Shown: in pieces, positions 38,329-47,508 of the stretch
Position numbering within the stretch: position 1 is the first letter of the stretch
How the letters are laid out: each line of letters opens with the position of its first letter
NCBI GenBank assembly: GCA_023390055.1
Contig: JAEWDP010000104.1
Span: 1-64,000, forward strand
DNA length: 64,000 bases
Source: Pseudomonadota bacterium
GTDB taxonomy: Bacteria > Pseudomonadota > Alphaproteobacteria > Rhizobiales > Rhizobiaceae
Direction of reading: 5' to 3'
Translations under genes and position numbers: made by a program
Notes under the pieces: generated by a model
What the model was told of the DNA's origin: nothing
Databases searched by the model: none
What the model saw: the letters and a program-made list of their open reading frames with translations, nothing else

Positions 38329-39447
38329 ATGCGTATTACTCTAGAGCGGTCCAATCTTTTGAAGTCGCTAAGCCGCGTCCACCGCGTGGTGGAGCGGCGC
38401 AATACCATACCGATCCTGTCAAACGTCCTCCTGCGGGCATCGGACACAAGTCTCGAACTGAAGGCGACAGACCTCGACCTCGAGATTACGGAAGCCGTTG
38501 CCGCCATGACTGAACAGCCGGGCGCTACGACTGTGCCCGCCCACCTCCTTTATGAAATTGTCCGCAAGCTGCCGGACGGTTCGGAAGTCCTGCTTGCGAC
38601 CGAACCGGATGGTGCCGCCATGATCGTGCAATCCGGTCGATCCAAATTTTCGTTGCAATGCCTGCCGGAAACCGACTTCCCCGACCTTACTGCGGGAGAT
38701 TTTTCACATTCCTTCGCATTGAAGACGACCGACCTGAAGATGCTGATCGATCGCACCCAGTTTGCGATTTCGACAGAGGAGACACGGTACTATCTGAACG
38801 GGATCTTCTTTCACACGGTCGAATCCGACGGAGACCTCAAGCTGCGTGCGGTAGCAACGGATGGCCATCGCCTTGCCCGCGCAGATATCGACGCCCCATC
38901 AGGTTCCGAAGGGATGCCGGGCATCATCATTCCGCGAAAGACCGTAGGGGAACTGCAAAAGCTTGTAGACAATCCGGAAGCGGTTGCGACATTTGAGGTT
39001 TCAGATGCCAAAATTCGCCTGACCATCGGGGCCATCGTCATGACATCCAAGCTGATTGACGGCACTTTCCCCGACTATCAGCGCGTCATCCCCACAAACA
39101 ATGACAAGGCAATGCGGGTTGATTGCCAAAGTTTCACGCGGGCTGTGGATCGCGTCTCCACGATATCTTCCGAACGGGGGCGCGCGGTCAAACTTACCCT
39201 TACCGACGGCCAACTGATGCTTACGGTCAACAACCCCGATTCAGGCAGCGCCACGGAAGAGATCTCCGTCAATTATGACGATGAGGCTCTCGAAATCGGG
39301 TTCAATGCAAAATACCTCCTCGACATCACGGCACAATTGTCTGGCGAGGAGGCGATCTTCATGCTGGCTGACCCCGGATCTCCGACCGTCGTGCGTGATA
39401 CCGCCGGCGACGATGCACTGTATGTTCTGATGCCGATGCGCGTCTGA
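38329..39447 (+). CDS. dnaN: DNA polymerase III beta subunit (sliding clamp)
   Basis: The beta clamp tethers polymerase III to DNA. The protein starts MRITLERSNLLKSLSRVHRV and includes RNTIPILSNVLL, ATDLDLEI, ATDGHRLA, GTFPDYQRVIP and the C-terminal PMRV, all family features. The start at 38329 gives 372 residues, normal for the clamp. A terminator follows. dnaN is 16 kb from dnaA here, so the two are not an operon. Confidence 0.97.
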   Translation: MRITLERSNLLKSLSRVHRVVERRNTIPILSNVLLRASDTSLELKATDLDLEITEAVAAMTEQPGATTVPAHLLYEIVRKLPDGSEVLLATEPDGAAMIVQSGRSKFSLQCLPETDFPDLTAGDFSHSFALKTTDLKMLIDRTQFAISTEETRYYLNGIFFHTVESDGDLKLRAVATDGHRLARADIDAPSGSEGMPGIIIPRKTVGELQKLVDNPEAVATFEVSDAKIRLTIGAIVMTSKLIDGTFPDYQRVIPTNNDKAMRVDCQSFTRAVDRVSTISSERGRAVKLTLTDGQLMLTVNNPDSGSATEEISVNYDDEALEIGFNAKYLLDITAQLSGEEAIFMLADPGSPTVVRDTAGDDALYVLMPMRV

Positions 39448-39455
39448 CATTTGAT

Positions 39456-39479
39456 AACGGCGGCTTGTCCGCCGTTTTT
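39456..39479 (+). terminator. Rho-independent terminator after dnaN
   Basis: AACGGCGG and CCGCCGTT flank a five-base loop and run into a T tract, beginning eight bases after the dnaN stop. Confidence 0.88.
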
Positions 39480-39564
39480 CTTTGCAGTTTTCTCGATGCG
39501 ACATTCTGCCTTGTTTTTGCGCCATTGGCTGAGCATAAGGCGATAGACAACCAGGGAGAGGTCA

Positions 39565-40158
39565 ATGGAATTGCGTTTGAAAGAACGACTGGGCCGCAAA
39601 TTTGACGAGGAGATCCGCTTCTTCAAAGGATGGATTGATGGACCGAAAAGCGTAGGTGCCATCCTGCCAACCTCCGCAATCACTGCCCGGCGGATGGCAA
39701 GCGTGATCAATCCCGCCTCCGGCCTTCCTGTTCTCGAACTTGGCCCTGGAACCGGCATCATAACCAAGGCGATCCTAGCGCGCGGAGTGGCGCCGGAAAA
39801 CCTGGTGTCAATCGAATATTCGACAGACTTCTATCAGCATCTGAAACGGTCGATCCCGGGCGTCCATTTCATCAATGGCGATGCTTTCGATCTCGATGAC
39901 ACACTTGCAGACTGGAAAGATCAGAAGTTTGATGCCGTGATCTCGGCCATACCGATGCTGAGTTTTTCGATGGAACGCCGGATTGCCCTGCTGGAGAGCC
40001 TGCTCGATCGCATGCCTGCCGGTCGCCCGGTCGTGCAGATTACCTACGGTCCCGTCTCTCCCATTGACGCGCGTCCCGATCGCTTCCGGATCAAGCATCT
40101 CGACTTCGTGGTACGCAACATCCCGCCTGCGCAGCTCTGGATCTACAGCCGCGACTGA
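39565..40158 (+). CDS. pmtA: Phospholipid N-methyltransferase PmtA
   Basis: PmtA methylates phosphatidylethanolamine three times with SAM, giving phosphatidylcholine, an important rhizobial membrane lipid. The 197-residue protein resembles the Sinorhizobium-type enzyme: RFFKGWIDGPKSVGAILPTS, motif I LELGPGTGIITKAIL, FINGDAFDLDDTL and RPVVQITYGPVSPID. It begins a run of same-direction genes (phosphatase, pyrF, DUF1330). Confidence 0.92.
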   Translation: MELRLKERLGRKFDEEIRFFKGWIDGPKSVGAILPTSAITARRMASVINPASGLPVLELGPGTGIITKAILARGVAPENLVSIEYSTDFYQHLKRSIPGVHFINGDAFDLDDTLADWKDQKFDAVISAIPMLSFSMERRIALLESLLDRMPAGRPVVQITYGPVSPIDARPDRFRIKHLDFVVRNIPPAQLWIYSRD

Positions 40159-40164
40159 AATCCC

Positions 40165-40749
40165 ATGTTCGGCCTTTATATTACCCATCCACAAGTCAAG
40201 ATCGATCCGTCCGTTCCGGTCCCGCAATGGAGCCTTTCCGACCTCGGCCACAAGCGGGCACAGCAGACCGCTCGATTGCCTTGGGTTACCACACTGCGAC
40301 GGATCATCTCCAGCTCGGAAGTAAAGGCGATCGAGCTTGCGGAAATCCTGGCCGATGCGTCCGGCCTGGAGATCGAGGTGGTTTCCGGCTTGCACGAGAA
40401 TGACCGCTCGGCAACGGGTTTCCTGCCGCCGGCCGAATTCGACCAGGCTGCCGACTGGTTTTTTGCCAATCCGGAGCAGAGCTTCAACGGCTGGGAGCGT
40501 GCTGTCGACGCCCAAAAGCGGATAGTTTCCGGTGTCGGGCAGATCCTCGATGCCCATGAATGCGAACTACCGGTGGCATTTGTGGGTCACGGCGGCGTAG
40601 GCACGCTGCTCAAATGCCATATGGCCGGCCGACCGATCGCACGGGATCGGGACCAACCTGCCGGTGGCGGCAATCTCTTCGCATTCACCCTTGCGGACCG
40701 ATCTCCGACATGCGAGTGGACGCCTATGGAAGAATGGAAGGGATTTTGA
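40165..40749 (+). CDS. Histidine phosphatase-superfamily protein (atypical)
   Basis: The 194-residue protein has the overall layout of the phosphoglycerate mutase-like histidine phosphatase branch: LSDLGHKRAQQTARL, IISSSEVKAIELAEIL, the conserved glutamate region SGLHENDR, and a second histidine in VAFVGHGGVGTLL. The usual N-terminal RHG active site is replaced by LYITHPQV, so His remains but the preceding Arg and following Gly are changed. The role is unknown. It lies six bases after pmtA and immediately before pyrF. Confidence 0.82.
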   Translation: MFGLYITHPQVKIDPSVPVPQWSLSDLGHKRAQQTARLPWVTTLRRIISSSEVKAIELAEILADASGLEIEVVSGLHENDRSATGFLPPAEFDQAADWFFANPEQSFNGWERAVDAQKRIVSGVGQILDAHECELPVAFVGHGGVGTLLKCHMAGRPIARDRDQPAGGGNLFAFTLADRSPTCEWTPMEEWKGF

Positions 40750-40750
40750 C

Positions 40751-41464
40751 ATGGACCCACGTGACCATCTTATCGTTGGCCTCGATATCCCCACGGTCCA
40801 GGATGCCCGCCTCATCGTAGCGGCGCTTGGCGACGAGATTTCATTCTACAAGATCGGATACCAATTAACCTTCGCCGGCGGTCTGGAGTTTGCGCGCGAA
40901 CTCATCGCCGAGGGCAAGAAGGTCTTTCTGGACATGAAGCTCCTTGATATCGACAACACAGTCGCAAAGGGTGTGGAAAGTATTGCCAGGATGGGTGTCT
41001 CGATGCTGACCTTGCATGCCTACCCGAAGGCAATGCGATCCGCCGTGGATGCGGCGGCAGGTTCCGACCTTACCCTTCTTGGCGTGACCGTTTTAACGTC
41101 AATGGATGAGGCAGACCTGCACGAAGCGGGGTATGATTGCGACCCGCAAAGCCTCGTCCTTCGCCGTGCCGAACAGGCCGCCGCTGCTGGAATGGGCGGC
41201 ATCGTCTGCTCGGCCAGGGAGGCGTCACAGGTTCGTCGCGTCATCGGTCCGGATCTGGCCGTCGTCACTCCGGGGATCAGGCCCCAAGGCAGCGAAGCCG
41301 GAGATCAGAAGCGGGTCATGACACCAGGAGATGCATTGCAAGCCGGCGCAAGCCACCTTGTGGTCGGCCGACCGATCGTCAAGGCGCTTGATCCGAAAGC
41401 CGCGGCCCGTCAAATTCTGTCAGATATGAGCAAGGCACTTTCGGCTCTCAATGAAGGAGGATAA
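40751..41464 (+). CDS. pyrF: Orotidine 5'-phosphate decarboxylase
   Basis: PyrF makes UMP from OMP, the last step of pyrimidine synthesis. The catalytic D-x-K-x-x-D is at Asp61, Lys63, Asp66 in FLDMKLLDIDNT; VVTPGIRP and the C-terminal VVGRPIV complete the phosphate site. Start is the ATG at 40751 (237 residues); the frame is open further upstream but overlaps the phosphatase gene in another frame. Confidence 0.97.
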   Translation: MDPRDHLIVGLDIPTVQDARLIVAALGDEISFYKIGYQLTFAGGLEFARELIAEGKKVFLDMKLLDIDNTVAKGVESIARMGVSMLTLHAYPKAMRSAVDAAAGSDLTLLGVTVLTSMDEADLHEAGYDCDPQSLVLRRAEQAAAAGMGGIVCSAREASQVRRVIGPDLAVVTPGIRPQGSEAGDQKRVMTPGDALQAGASHLVVGRPIVKALDPKAAARQILSDMSKALSALNEGG

Positions 41465-41468
41465 TCTC

Positions 41469-41756
41469 ATGCCCAACGGATACTGGATTGCACGCGTCGA
41501 CGTTCGCGACCCCGAACGCTACAAGGATTATGTCGCCACGGCCAAACCTGCCTTCGAAAGGTTCGGCGCGAATTTTCTTGCTCGCGGGGGAAACTTCAAG
41601 GAACTTGAGGGTCAGGCACGCAACCGAAACGTCGTGATCGAGTTCCCCTCACTGCAGGCCGCCATTGATTGCTACAATTCGCCGGAATACCAGGCGGCTG
41701 CAAAAATCAGGCAGGAAGCGGCAGACGCCGAAATGGTCGTGGTCGAGGGGGCCTGA
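41469..41756 (+). CDS. DUF1330 family protein
   Basis: A 95-residue protein with the dimeric alpha-beta barrel fold of DUF1330: GYWIARVDVRDPERYKDY, FGANFLARGG, VVIEFPSLQAAIDCYNSPEYQ. Function is unknown. The ATG at 41469 follows GAAGGAGGA. It follows pyrF by four bases, so co-transcription is likely. A short GCCGC-CAT-GCGGC hairpin five bases after the stop could be a weak terminator. Confidence 0.9.
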   Translation: MPNGYWIARVDVRDPERYKDYVATAKPAFERFGANFLARGGNFKELEGQARNRNVVIEFPSLQAAIDCYNSPEYQAAAKIRQEAADAEMVVVEGA

Positions 41757-41850
41757 CTTAGCCGCCATGCGGCATTTCTTCGGCTTCCCGTCTGGCCACA
41801 TTTGGTCTAATAGATCCACAACATTACCATAGCAGCTCCCGGAGCATTCC

Positions 41851-42831
41851 ATGACCGTGTCCAATCTTCCCCCCCTTGTCACTGTATTTGGAGGTTCTGG
41901 GTTCATCGGCCGACATGTCGTGCGCACGCTCGCAAAGCGCGGCTATCGGATCAGGGTCGCCGTGCGCCGGCCTGATCTGGCCGGCTTCCTGCTGCCATAC
42001 GGTTACGTCGGCCAGATCGCCCTGGTGCAGGCAAACCTTCGATATCGCAAATCAGTCAATCGTGCCGTTGAAGGAGCCTCCCACGTTGTCAATTGCGTGG
42101 GAATTCTCTTTGAAAGTGGCCGCAACACGTTCGACGCTGTTCAGGATTTTGGCGCGCGTGCAGTCGCCGAAGCCAGCCGTGCCGCAGGAGCAAAACTGGT
42201 GCACATCTCCGCCATCGGTGCTAATAGCTCCTCCGCCTCAAGCTATGCGCGCAGCAAGGCACGCGGTGAGGCTGCGATCCTTGCAGCGTTACCGGATGCA
42301 ATTATCCTGCGACCCTCAATCGTTTTTGGCGCAGAAGACAGTTTCTTCAACAAGTTCGCCTCCATGGCCAAGAGGTTCCCTGCCCTACCTTTGATTGGTG
42401 GCGGAAGAACAAGGTTGCAGCCTGTCTATGCGGGGGATGTCGCTAAGGCCGTGGAACATGCGGTCAGCGGCTCCGTCGACACAGGCAAGATCTACGAACT
42501 CGGAGGTCCTGAAGCCCTGTCCTTTCGTGAATGCATGGAGCTCGTTTTGCAGACGACACATCGCCGTCGACCATTCATCCCGCTTCCATTCGCGATTGCA
42601 TCAATGCTGGGGACCATCGTATCGATCATTCCCTTCATCAAACCACCCATCACCAGTGATCAGGTCGAGCTTCTGAAGACGGACAATGTCGTGTCGCAAG
42701 CCGCTGTCGAGGAGGGCCGATCCCTTGAGGGTCTGGGTATTCATCCAACACTCCTTGCGTCCGTCGTACCCTCCTACCTGGTTCAATATCGCCCTCAAGG
42801 ACAGTTTACCAATTCCGGCAAAGCCGCTTGA
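41851..42831 (+). CDS. NDUFA9-like NAD(P)-binding protein (complex I-associated, atypical SDR)
   Basis: This is an extended/atypical short-chain dehydrogenase related to the NDUFA9 accessory subunit of complex I. The dinucleotide site is VTVFGGSGFIGRHVVRTL; HISAIGANSSSASSYARSK replaces the classic YxxxK region; LRPSIVFGAEDSFFNKFA and QPVYAGDVAKAVEHA follow. It is 326 residues long. A role in respiratory complex I assembly is known for family members; here it is inference. It stands alone between pyrF-DUF1330 and uppP. Confidence 0.88.
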   Translation: MTVSNLPPLVTVFGGSGFIGRHVVRTLAKRGYRIRVAVRRPDLAGFLLPYGYVGQIALVQANLRYRKSVNRAVEGASHVVNCVGILFESGRNTFDAVQDFGARAVAEASRAAGAKLVHISAIGANSSSASSYARSKARGEAAILAALPDAIILRPSIVFGAEDSFFNKFASMAKRFPALPLIGGGRTRLQPVYAGDVAKAVEHAVSGSVDTGKIYELGGPEALSFRECMELVLQTTHRRRPFIPLPFAIASMLGTIVSIIPFIKPPITSDQVELLKTDNVVSQAAVEEGRSLEGLGIHPTLLASVVPSYLVQYRPQGQFTNSGKAA

Positions 42832-43032
42832 GAGTTCACTGACACTGAGAACCGGTACGGGGCGACAGGCCTGATCTGGAATACTGTGCCCTATTCGCCG
42901 CACTAGCGAAGGACTGTGGCGTTAACCAGCGATTCAGCAAGTTTGGCTATTGAAAAAACAATGCCCGGCCAATAAACGCACCGCTCACGAGCAGTATTTA
43001 ACAGCAACCTATCCTCTGAAAGGCACTCCTCA

Positions 43033-43197
43033 ATGGGCAAGCCCATCGCACTTTTTTTTGCGTGTGCGGCACTTACGATTCTCGTCGGCGCGTTCATCGC
43101 CCCGAGAACCAGCGCAACCGGAAGCAGTGACTGCGCTCCAGCCTATGGGGTTGATCCCTGCGCAACGAGTTCAATTCCCGCTGATTCGAACCGCTAG
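43033..43197 (+). CDS. Small secreted two-cysteine peptide (unknown function)
   Basis: An ATG-to-TAG frame of 54 residues begins MGKPIALFFACAALTILVG, a convincing signal peptide or membrane anchor, and ends with a short polar part containing DCAPAYGVDPCATSS, a Cys-x8-Cys pair. GAAAGG lies about ten bases upstream. It is too short for usual gene-length cut-offs. No family was recognised. It lies alone between the NDUFA9-like gene and uppP. Confidence 0.55.
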   Translation: MGKPIALFFACAALTILVGAFIAPRTSATGSSDCAPAYGVDPCATSSIPADSNR

Positions 43198-43394
43198 CTG
43201 GCCAAAAACCGCCCAGGTGGCTCAGGTCCGTCACATGTTCGTCTAAGCCGACCTGTCAGAGCAGAAAAATCAGTTCCCGGCATTTTCCATTGTTAAAGGA
43301 TGCGACGTCGCGGGCACGTTGATCTTGTCAATTTGCCCATACGATGGATTTGTCGCCCACGACCATCGGGGCAACCATGCGCGATACGCGACCC

Positions 43395-43420
43395 AATCGG
43401 TAGAAGCGGGCCTACCGATT
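43395..43420. repeat. 9-bp inverted repeat between small peptide gene and uppP
   Basis: AATCGGTAG and CTACCGATT are exact complements around an eight-base spacer, about 57 bases beyond the uppP stop. There is no T tract. It might stabilise the uppP transcript end. Confidence 0.45.
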
Positions 43421-43476
43421 GCTGAAAATGGTCCGAGGATGCAGGTACTGCTCTCGCTGCCCCGAACGAGCCCTGT

Positions 43477-44283
43477 TCAACCCAAAATATAAAGCCCGGC
43501 CAACCCGCATGTCCCTATGATGATGCGCCACCAGGCGAAGGCGGAATATCCCCGGTTCGAGACAAAATCGAGAAGCGATCGGACAACAAGCAGCGCCATG
43601 AAAAATGCCGCAACGAAGCCGACAACGATCAGCGCACCGTCGTCAACGTTGATGGCCGCACGATTCTTGTAGAGATCAAGCGTAAAGGCACCCAGCATGG
43701 TCGGCATTGCGAGAAAGAATGAGAACTCCGCGGCTGATCGTTTGTCCGCTCCAAGTAGGAGCGAGCCGACAATCGTTGCACCGGAACGCGACGTCCCGGG
43801 AACCATGGCAAGGCATTGAAAAAGACCGATCTTGAACGCAAGCGACAGCGGATAATCCATGACATCGGTATACCTTGGCTGAAAGGCCATGCGATCAACG
43901 ACCAGAAGGACAATTCCGCCCACGATCAGCACGACGCACATCAACGCAGGTGTTTCGAACAGGATCGTCTTGATAAACCCATGTGCAAATGCACCGATGA
44001 TGGCTGCCGGGAGGAACGCGACCAAGACGGCACCCACGAAATGTCTGGCTCTGGCAGATCGGGTGAAATCGCGTGCAATGGTTAAGAGCCTGCCAGAATA
44101 GACGAGCAGTATCGCCATGATGGCGCCCAATTGAATCAGAACAGCGAAGGTATTGCCGGGCGATTTGAAACCGAGAAAATGCCCTGCAAGAAGTACGTGG
44201 GCCGTAGACGACACAGGTATAAACTCCGTCAGCCCCTCGATTAGTCCGAGCACGAGGGCGCTGATGATCGATTGTTCCGGCAT
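43477..44283 (-). CDS. uppP: Undecaprenyl-diphosphatase UppP (BacA)
   Basis: UppP recycles the undecaprenyl carrier for peptidoglycan synthesis by removing a phosphate from undecaprenyl diphosphate. The 268-residue protein has about eight membrane helices and the two active-site motifs, LGLIEGLTEFIPVSSTAH and PGTSRSGATIVGSLLLG. It is divergent from the GST gene. Confidence 0.96.
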   Translation of the reverse strand: MPEQSIISALVLGLIEGLTEFIPVSSTAHVLLAGHFLGFKSPGNTFAVLIQLGAIMAILLVYSGRLLTIARDFTRSARARHFVGAVLVAFLPAAIIGAFAHGFIKTILFETPALMCVVLIVGGIVLLVVDRMAFQPRYTDVMDYPLSLAFKIGLFQCLAMVPGTSRSGATIVGSLLLGADKRSAAEFSFFLAMPTMLGAFTLDLYKNRAAINVDDGALIVVGFVAAFFMALLVVRSLLDFVSNRGYSAFAWWRIIIGTCGLAGLYILG

Positions 44284-44445
44284 TCTTCATCCTTTTTTTG
44301 AAGGTTCGCTGGCAGGGTTGCCGGAACCGAGGGCGGGTCGCTTCTTGCGTTGCCCCTTATCAAAGCCGTATAGCTGCGGTATTGCGCGTATCCACGATTG
44401 CCGCAACCGTTCTTCCTACACCGAATTCGTAAAGCTCACGTATCG

Positions 44446-45138
44446 ATGCCCACGCTCTTTCATCATCCAATGTCATCCAGTTCACGATTCGTCCGTCTTA
44501 TTCTCGCGGAATATGGCTTTCCGGCGGAACTTGCTGAAGAACAGCCATGGGAAAAGCGCAGGGAGTTCCTTGCACTCAATCCCGCAGGTACTCTCCCGGT
44601 CTATGTAGATGACAGCATGCGGGCGCTCTGCGGAGCCAATGTGCTGATGGAATTTCTGGACGAGACACATGGCGTTCTCAAACGCGATCGTCGTCTGTTG
44701 GCAGAAGATCCGTTCCAGCGCGCAGAAATCCGCCGCCTGACAGAATGGTTTCTTGTCAAAATGGAGCAGGATGTCACACGGACACTCGTGCGCGAACGGG
44801 TCTACAAACTGCAAATGACGGCGGCCCAGGGTGGCGGTGCACCGGACTCCAAGGCATTGCGCACTGCACGTGCCAATATTCGCCAACACATGAAGTATCT
44901 CTCGTGGCTTGCGGGCTCACGTCCATGGCTTGCGGGCGATCGCCTTTCCTATGCCGATCTTGCCGCCGCAGCCACCATCTCGGTGCTCGACTATCTTGGT
45001 GAAGTCGATTGGCCGGAAGCCCCGATAGCCAAGGACTGGTATCAGCGACTGAAATCCCGGCCTTCGTTTCGACCCTTACTCGCAGAGCGGATCCGTGGCA
45101 TTACTCCGGTGTCTCATTATGCAGACCTCGATTTCTGA
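44446..45138 (+). CDS. Glutathione S-transferase family protein
   Basis: The 230-residue protein has an N-terminal thioredoxin-like domain (TLFHHPMSSSSRFVRLILAE, then NPAGTLPVYVDD and LCGANVLMEFLDE) and a C-terminal helical domain with WLAGDRLSYADLAAAATISVLDYLG. The frame opens at 44398 but the family begins at the ATG at 44446. Substrate is unknown. It is followed, with a slight overlap, by queG. Confidence 0.9.
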   Translation: MPTLFHHPMSSSSRFVRLILAEYGFPAELAEEQPWEKRREFLALNPAGTLPVYVDDSMRALCGANVLMEFLDETHGVLKRDRRLLAEDPFQRAEIRRLTEWFLVKMEQDVTRTLVRERVYKLQMTAAQGGGAPDSKALRTARANIRQHMKYLSWLAGSRPWLAGDRLSYADLAAAATISVLDYLGEVDWPEAPIAKDWYQRLKSRPSFRPLLAERIRGITPVSHYADLDF

Positions 45139-46291
45139 CGATATGGCCCGCCGCAACGAACAGGATCGGCGGCGCCAGGAAAAATACACCGCCTTCGTCA
45201 AGGCCGAAGCGGCGGCACAAGGTTTTGATCTCTGTCGCATAACGCGTTCAGACAGTATCCCGCAGGCTCCGGAACGGCTCAGTTCATTCCTCCGAATGGG
45301 CTATCACGGCACAATGCAATGGATGGAAGAGACGCGGGAACGCCGGGCCGATCCGAAGGTCTTGTGGTCGGATGTCCGTTCAATCGTCATGTTCGGAATG
45401 AACTATGGCCCTGAAGAAGATCCTCGTGCACTTTTGGAAAAACGCAGCAGCGCGGCGATCTCAGTCTACGCACGTAACCGTGACTACCACGATCTGATCA
45501 AAGGGCGCCTCAAGGAGATCGCCACACGGTTTGCCGCGCGTGCCGGAGAAGACGTCAAGGTTTTTGTCGATACCGCTCCGGTGATGGAGAAGCCGCTGGC
45601 GGCCGCAGCCGGACTTGGCTGGCAGGGCAAGCACACGAACATCGTCAGCCGGACGCATGGCTCCTGGCTGTTCCTCGGCAGCATGTTCACCACGGCAGAA
45701 TTGGTTTTCGACCCACCGGAGGTTGATCACTGCGGCTCCTGTCGGGCCTGTCTCGAGGCTTGCCCCACAAACGCATTTCCATCACCCTACAGGCTTGATG
45801 CGCGTCGTTGCATCTCCTACCTCACCATTGAACACAAGGGTCCAATAGACCCCGCCTTGAGGCCGCTGATTGGTAACCGGATCTATGGATGCGACGACTG
45901 TCTCGCGGCGTGCCCCTGGAACAAGTTTGCCGCCAGTGCGTCCGAAATGAAGCTCAAGGCGCGCAGCGATCTCAAGGAACCGTCGATCGGCTATCTCCTC
46001 ACTCTCGATGATGCTGGATTTCGTGCCTTCTTCAGTGGTTCTCCCGTAAAACGGGTCGGCCGTGACCGGTTCATCAGGAATGTTCTGCTGGCTGCCGGAA
46101 ATTCCGGTGACGCGACGCTGATCGAACCATGCCTGAAGCTCGCAACGGATGCGTCCCCGATTGTTCGCGGCATGGTGGTCTGGGCGCTGAAGCGACTGAT
46201 GTCACCGACCGATTTCAATCTTTTTTCCGCGACCCGGGAACAGGAAATTGACCCCGAAGTTCTCGCGGAATGGCAGATGGCGGGAGCCTGA
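45119..46291 (+). CDS. queG: Epoxyqueuosine reductase QueG
   Basis: QueG reduces epoxyqueuosine to queuosine in tRNA with cobalamin and two [4Fe-4S] clusters. The ferredoxin-like motifs are CGSCRACLEACPTNAF and CDDCLAACPWN. The cobalamin-domain segment VDTAPVMEKPLAAAAGLGWQG is also seen. The start is uncertain: ATG at 45119 (390 residues, overlapping the GST stop) or ATG at 45143. The C-terminal part has HEAT-like helices. Confidence 0.94.
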   Translation: MQTSISDDMARRNEQDRRRQEKYTAFVKAEAAAQGFDLCRITRSDSIPQAPERLSSFLRMGYHGTMQWMEETRERRADPKVLWSDVRSIVMFGMNYGPEEDPRALLEKRSSAAISVYARNRDYHDLIKGRLKEIATRFAARAGEDVKVFVDTAPVMEKPLAAAAGLGWQGKHTNIVSRTHGSWLFLGSMFTTAELVFDPPEVDHCGSCRACLEACPTNAFPSPYRLDARRCISYLTIEHKGPIDPALRPLIGNRIYGCDDCLAACPWNKFAASASEMKLKARSDLKEPSIGYLLTLDDAGFRAFFSGSPVKRVGRDRFIRNVLLAAGNSGDATLIEPCLKLATDASPIVRGMVVWALKRLMSPTDFNLFSATREQEIDPEVLAEWQMAGA

Positions 46292-47173
46292 GTGATGCAG
46301 ATGACAATCTTCGGATGCGGATATTCCGGTAGAGCGATTGCCAGCGCTGCCCATGAGAGAGGCGCAAGTGTCACCGGGACGGCAAGAACCGGCGAGAAGG
46401 CCGGCTTCCTTGCCTCTATCGGCATTAGAGGAGGCGTATTCGATGGCGAAAGCCTTGATAACGCGCTCCAGAGCCGGCTCTTCGATACGACGCATCTCGT
46501 CCAGTCAATACCACCTTCTCCTGCCGGCGATCCACTGCTCAAGCTTGTGGCCGGCAGGCTGAAGGCGATTTGCCCGAAGCTTGAATGGATCGGCTATCTG
46601 TCGACGGTCGGATGCTACGGGGATCACGGAGGTGCGTGGGTGGACGAGGAAAACGAATGCCACCCACCCCCCGGCCGCTCCCAAATACGGATGGAAAGCG
46701 AAAATGCCTGGACTGAAGAAGGGCATGAAACAGGCCTGCCCGTCGCCGTATTGCGTCTGGCGGGAATATACGGCCCGGGACGAAATGCTTTCGTCAATCT
46801 TGCCAGAGGTACCGCCAGGCGAATCATAAAGAAAGACCAGATTTTCAACCGAGTTCGCGTAGAGGATATCGCGGACACAACGCTTTTCCTGGCGCAGGAG
46901 CAACAAGGCGGGCTTTTCAATGTCTCCGACAACGAGCCCGCGCCGGCACACCATGTCATTGAAGAGGCAGCACGCCTGATGGGTGTAGAACCTCCCCCGG
47001 AAGAGCCTTTCGAGAACGCCTTGATGTCACCAATGGCGCGCAGCTTCTACAGCGCCAACAAGAGGGTTTCAAACCGCGCGATACGCCAACGAGGCTATGT
47101 TTTCCATTATCCAGAGTATCGCATGTCATTGAGACAACTGTGGCAAAGCGGGTCGTGGAACGCGGAGATCTGA
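46292..47173 (+). CDS. NAD-dependent epimerase/SDR family protein (YeeZ-like)
   Basis: A 293-residue extended SDR: the cofactor site is MTIFGCGYSGRAIASAA, the central segment WIGYLSTVGCYGDHGGAWVDE, and the C-terminal region RVRVEDIADTTLFLAQE. There is no standard YxxxK. Substrate is unknown. A GTG at 46292 is followed directly by an in-frame ATG at 46295; either may start. It follows queG without a gap. Confidence 0.85.
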   Translation: MMQMTIFGCGYSGRAIASAAHERGASVTGTARTGEKAGFLASIGIRGGVFDGESLDNALQSRLFDTTHLVQSIPPSPAGDPLLKLVAGRLKAICPKLEWIGYLSTVGCYGDHGGAWVDEENECHPPPGRSQIRMESENAWTEEGHETGLPVAVLRLAGIYGPGRNAFVNLARGTARRIIKKDQIFNRVRVEDIADTTLFLAQEQQGGLFNVSDNEPAPAHHVIEEAARLMGVEPPPEEPFENALMSPMARSFYSANKRVSNRAIRQRGYVFHYPEYRMSLRQLWQSGSWNAEI

Positions 47174-47415
47174 CGATGGGCCCTGAAAGAGGTAAATTCC
47201 TTCCGCCCGCTCCCCTCGCAAAACCGTTATCACTGGCAATGATACGCTCGATGTGACCTCATTTCAGGCCCGCTCGCAAAAATAATTGCAACACTTTCGT
47301 GATGACACTCACCGCATTGGTCAGATAAAGCAGACTTGCGCATTCACAATTGATTCGACACGAGTTTTTCTCTTGTCCACGCGCATCCGTTGTAGTTTGC
47401 AGCTGCATATCCAAT

Positions 47416-47444
47416 ACCGATTATTACAACCTGTAATAATCGGT
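47416..47444. promoter_or_regulatory. Perfect 12-bp inverted repeat upstream of the RlpA-like gene
   Basis: ACCGATTATTAC and GTAATAATCGGT are exact reverse complements with a five-base spacer, about 90 bases before the start codon. The AT-rich core and lack of a T tract suggest a dimeric regulator site rather than a terminator. Confidence 0.5.
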
Positions 47445-47493
47445 GATTACTGATTGCACTTTTTCGCCCCAATTGGCCCCGTTTAAGCAGTTG

Positions 47494-47508
47494 AGCACGT
47501 CACGTGCT
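47494..47508. promoter_or_regulatory. 15-base palindrome in the leader of the RlpA-like gene
   Basis: AGCACGT and ACGTGCT flank a single C. An alternative pairing, TTGAGC (47491) with GCTCAA (47511), overlaps it. It lies 26 bases upstream of the start, so it could fold in the mRNA leader or bind a regulator. Confidence 0.4.
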
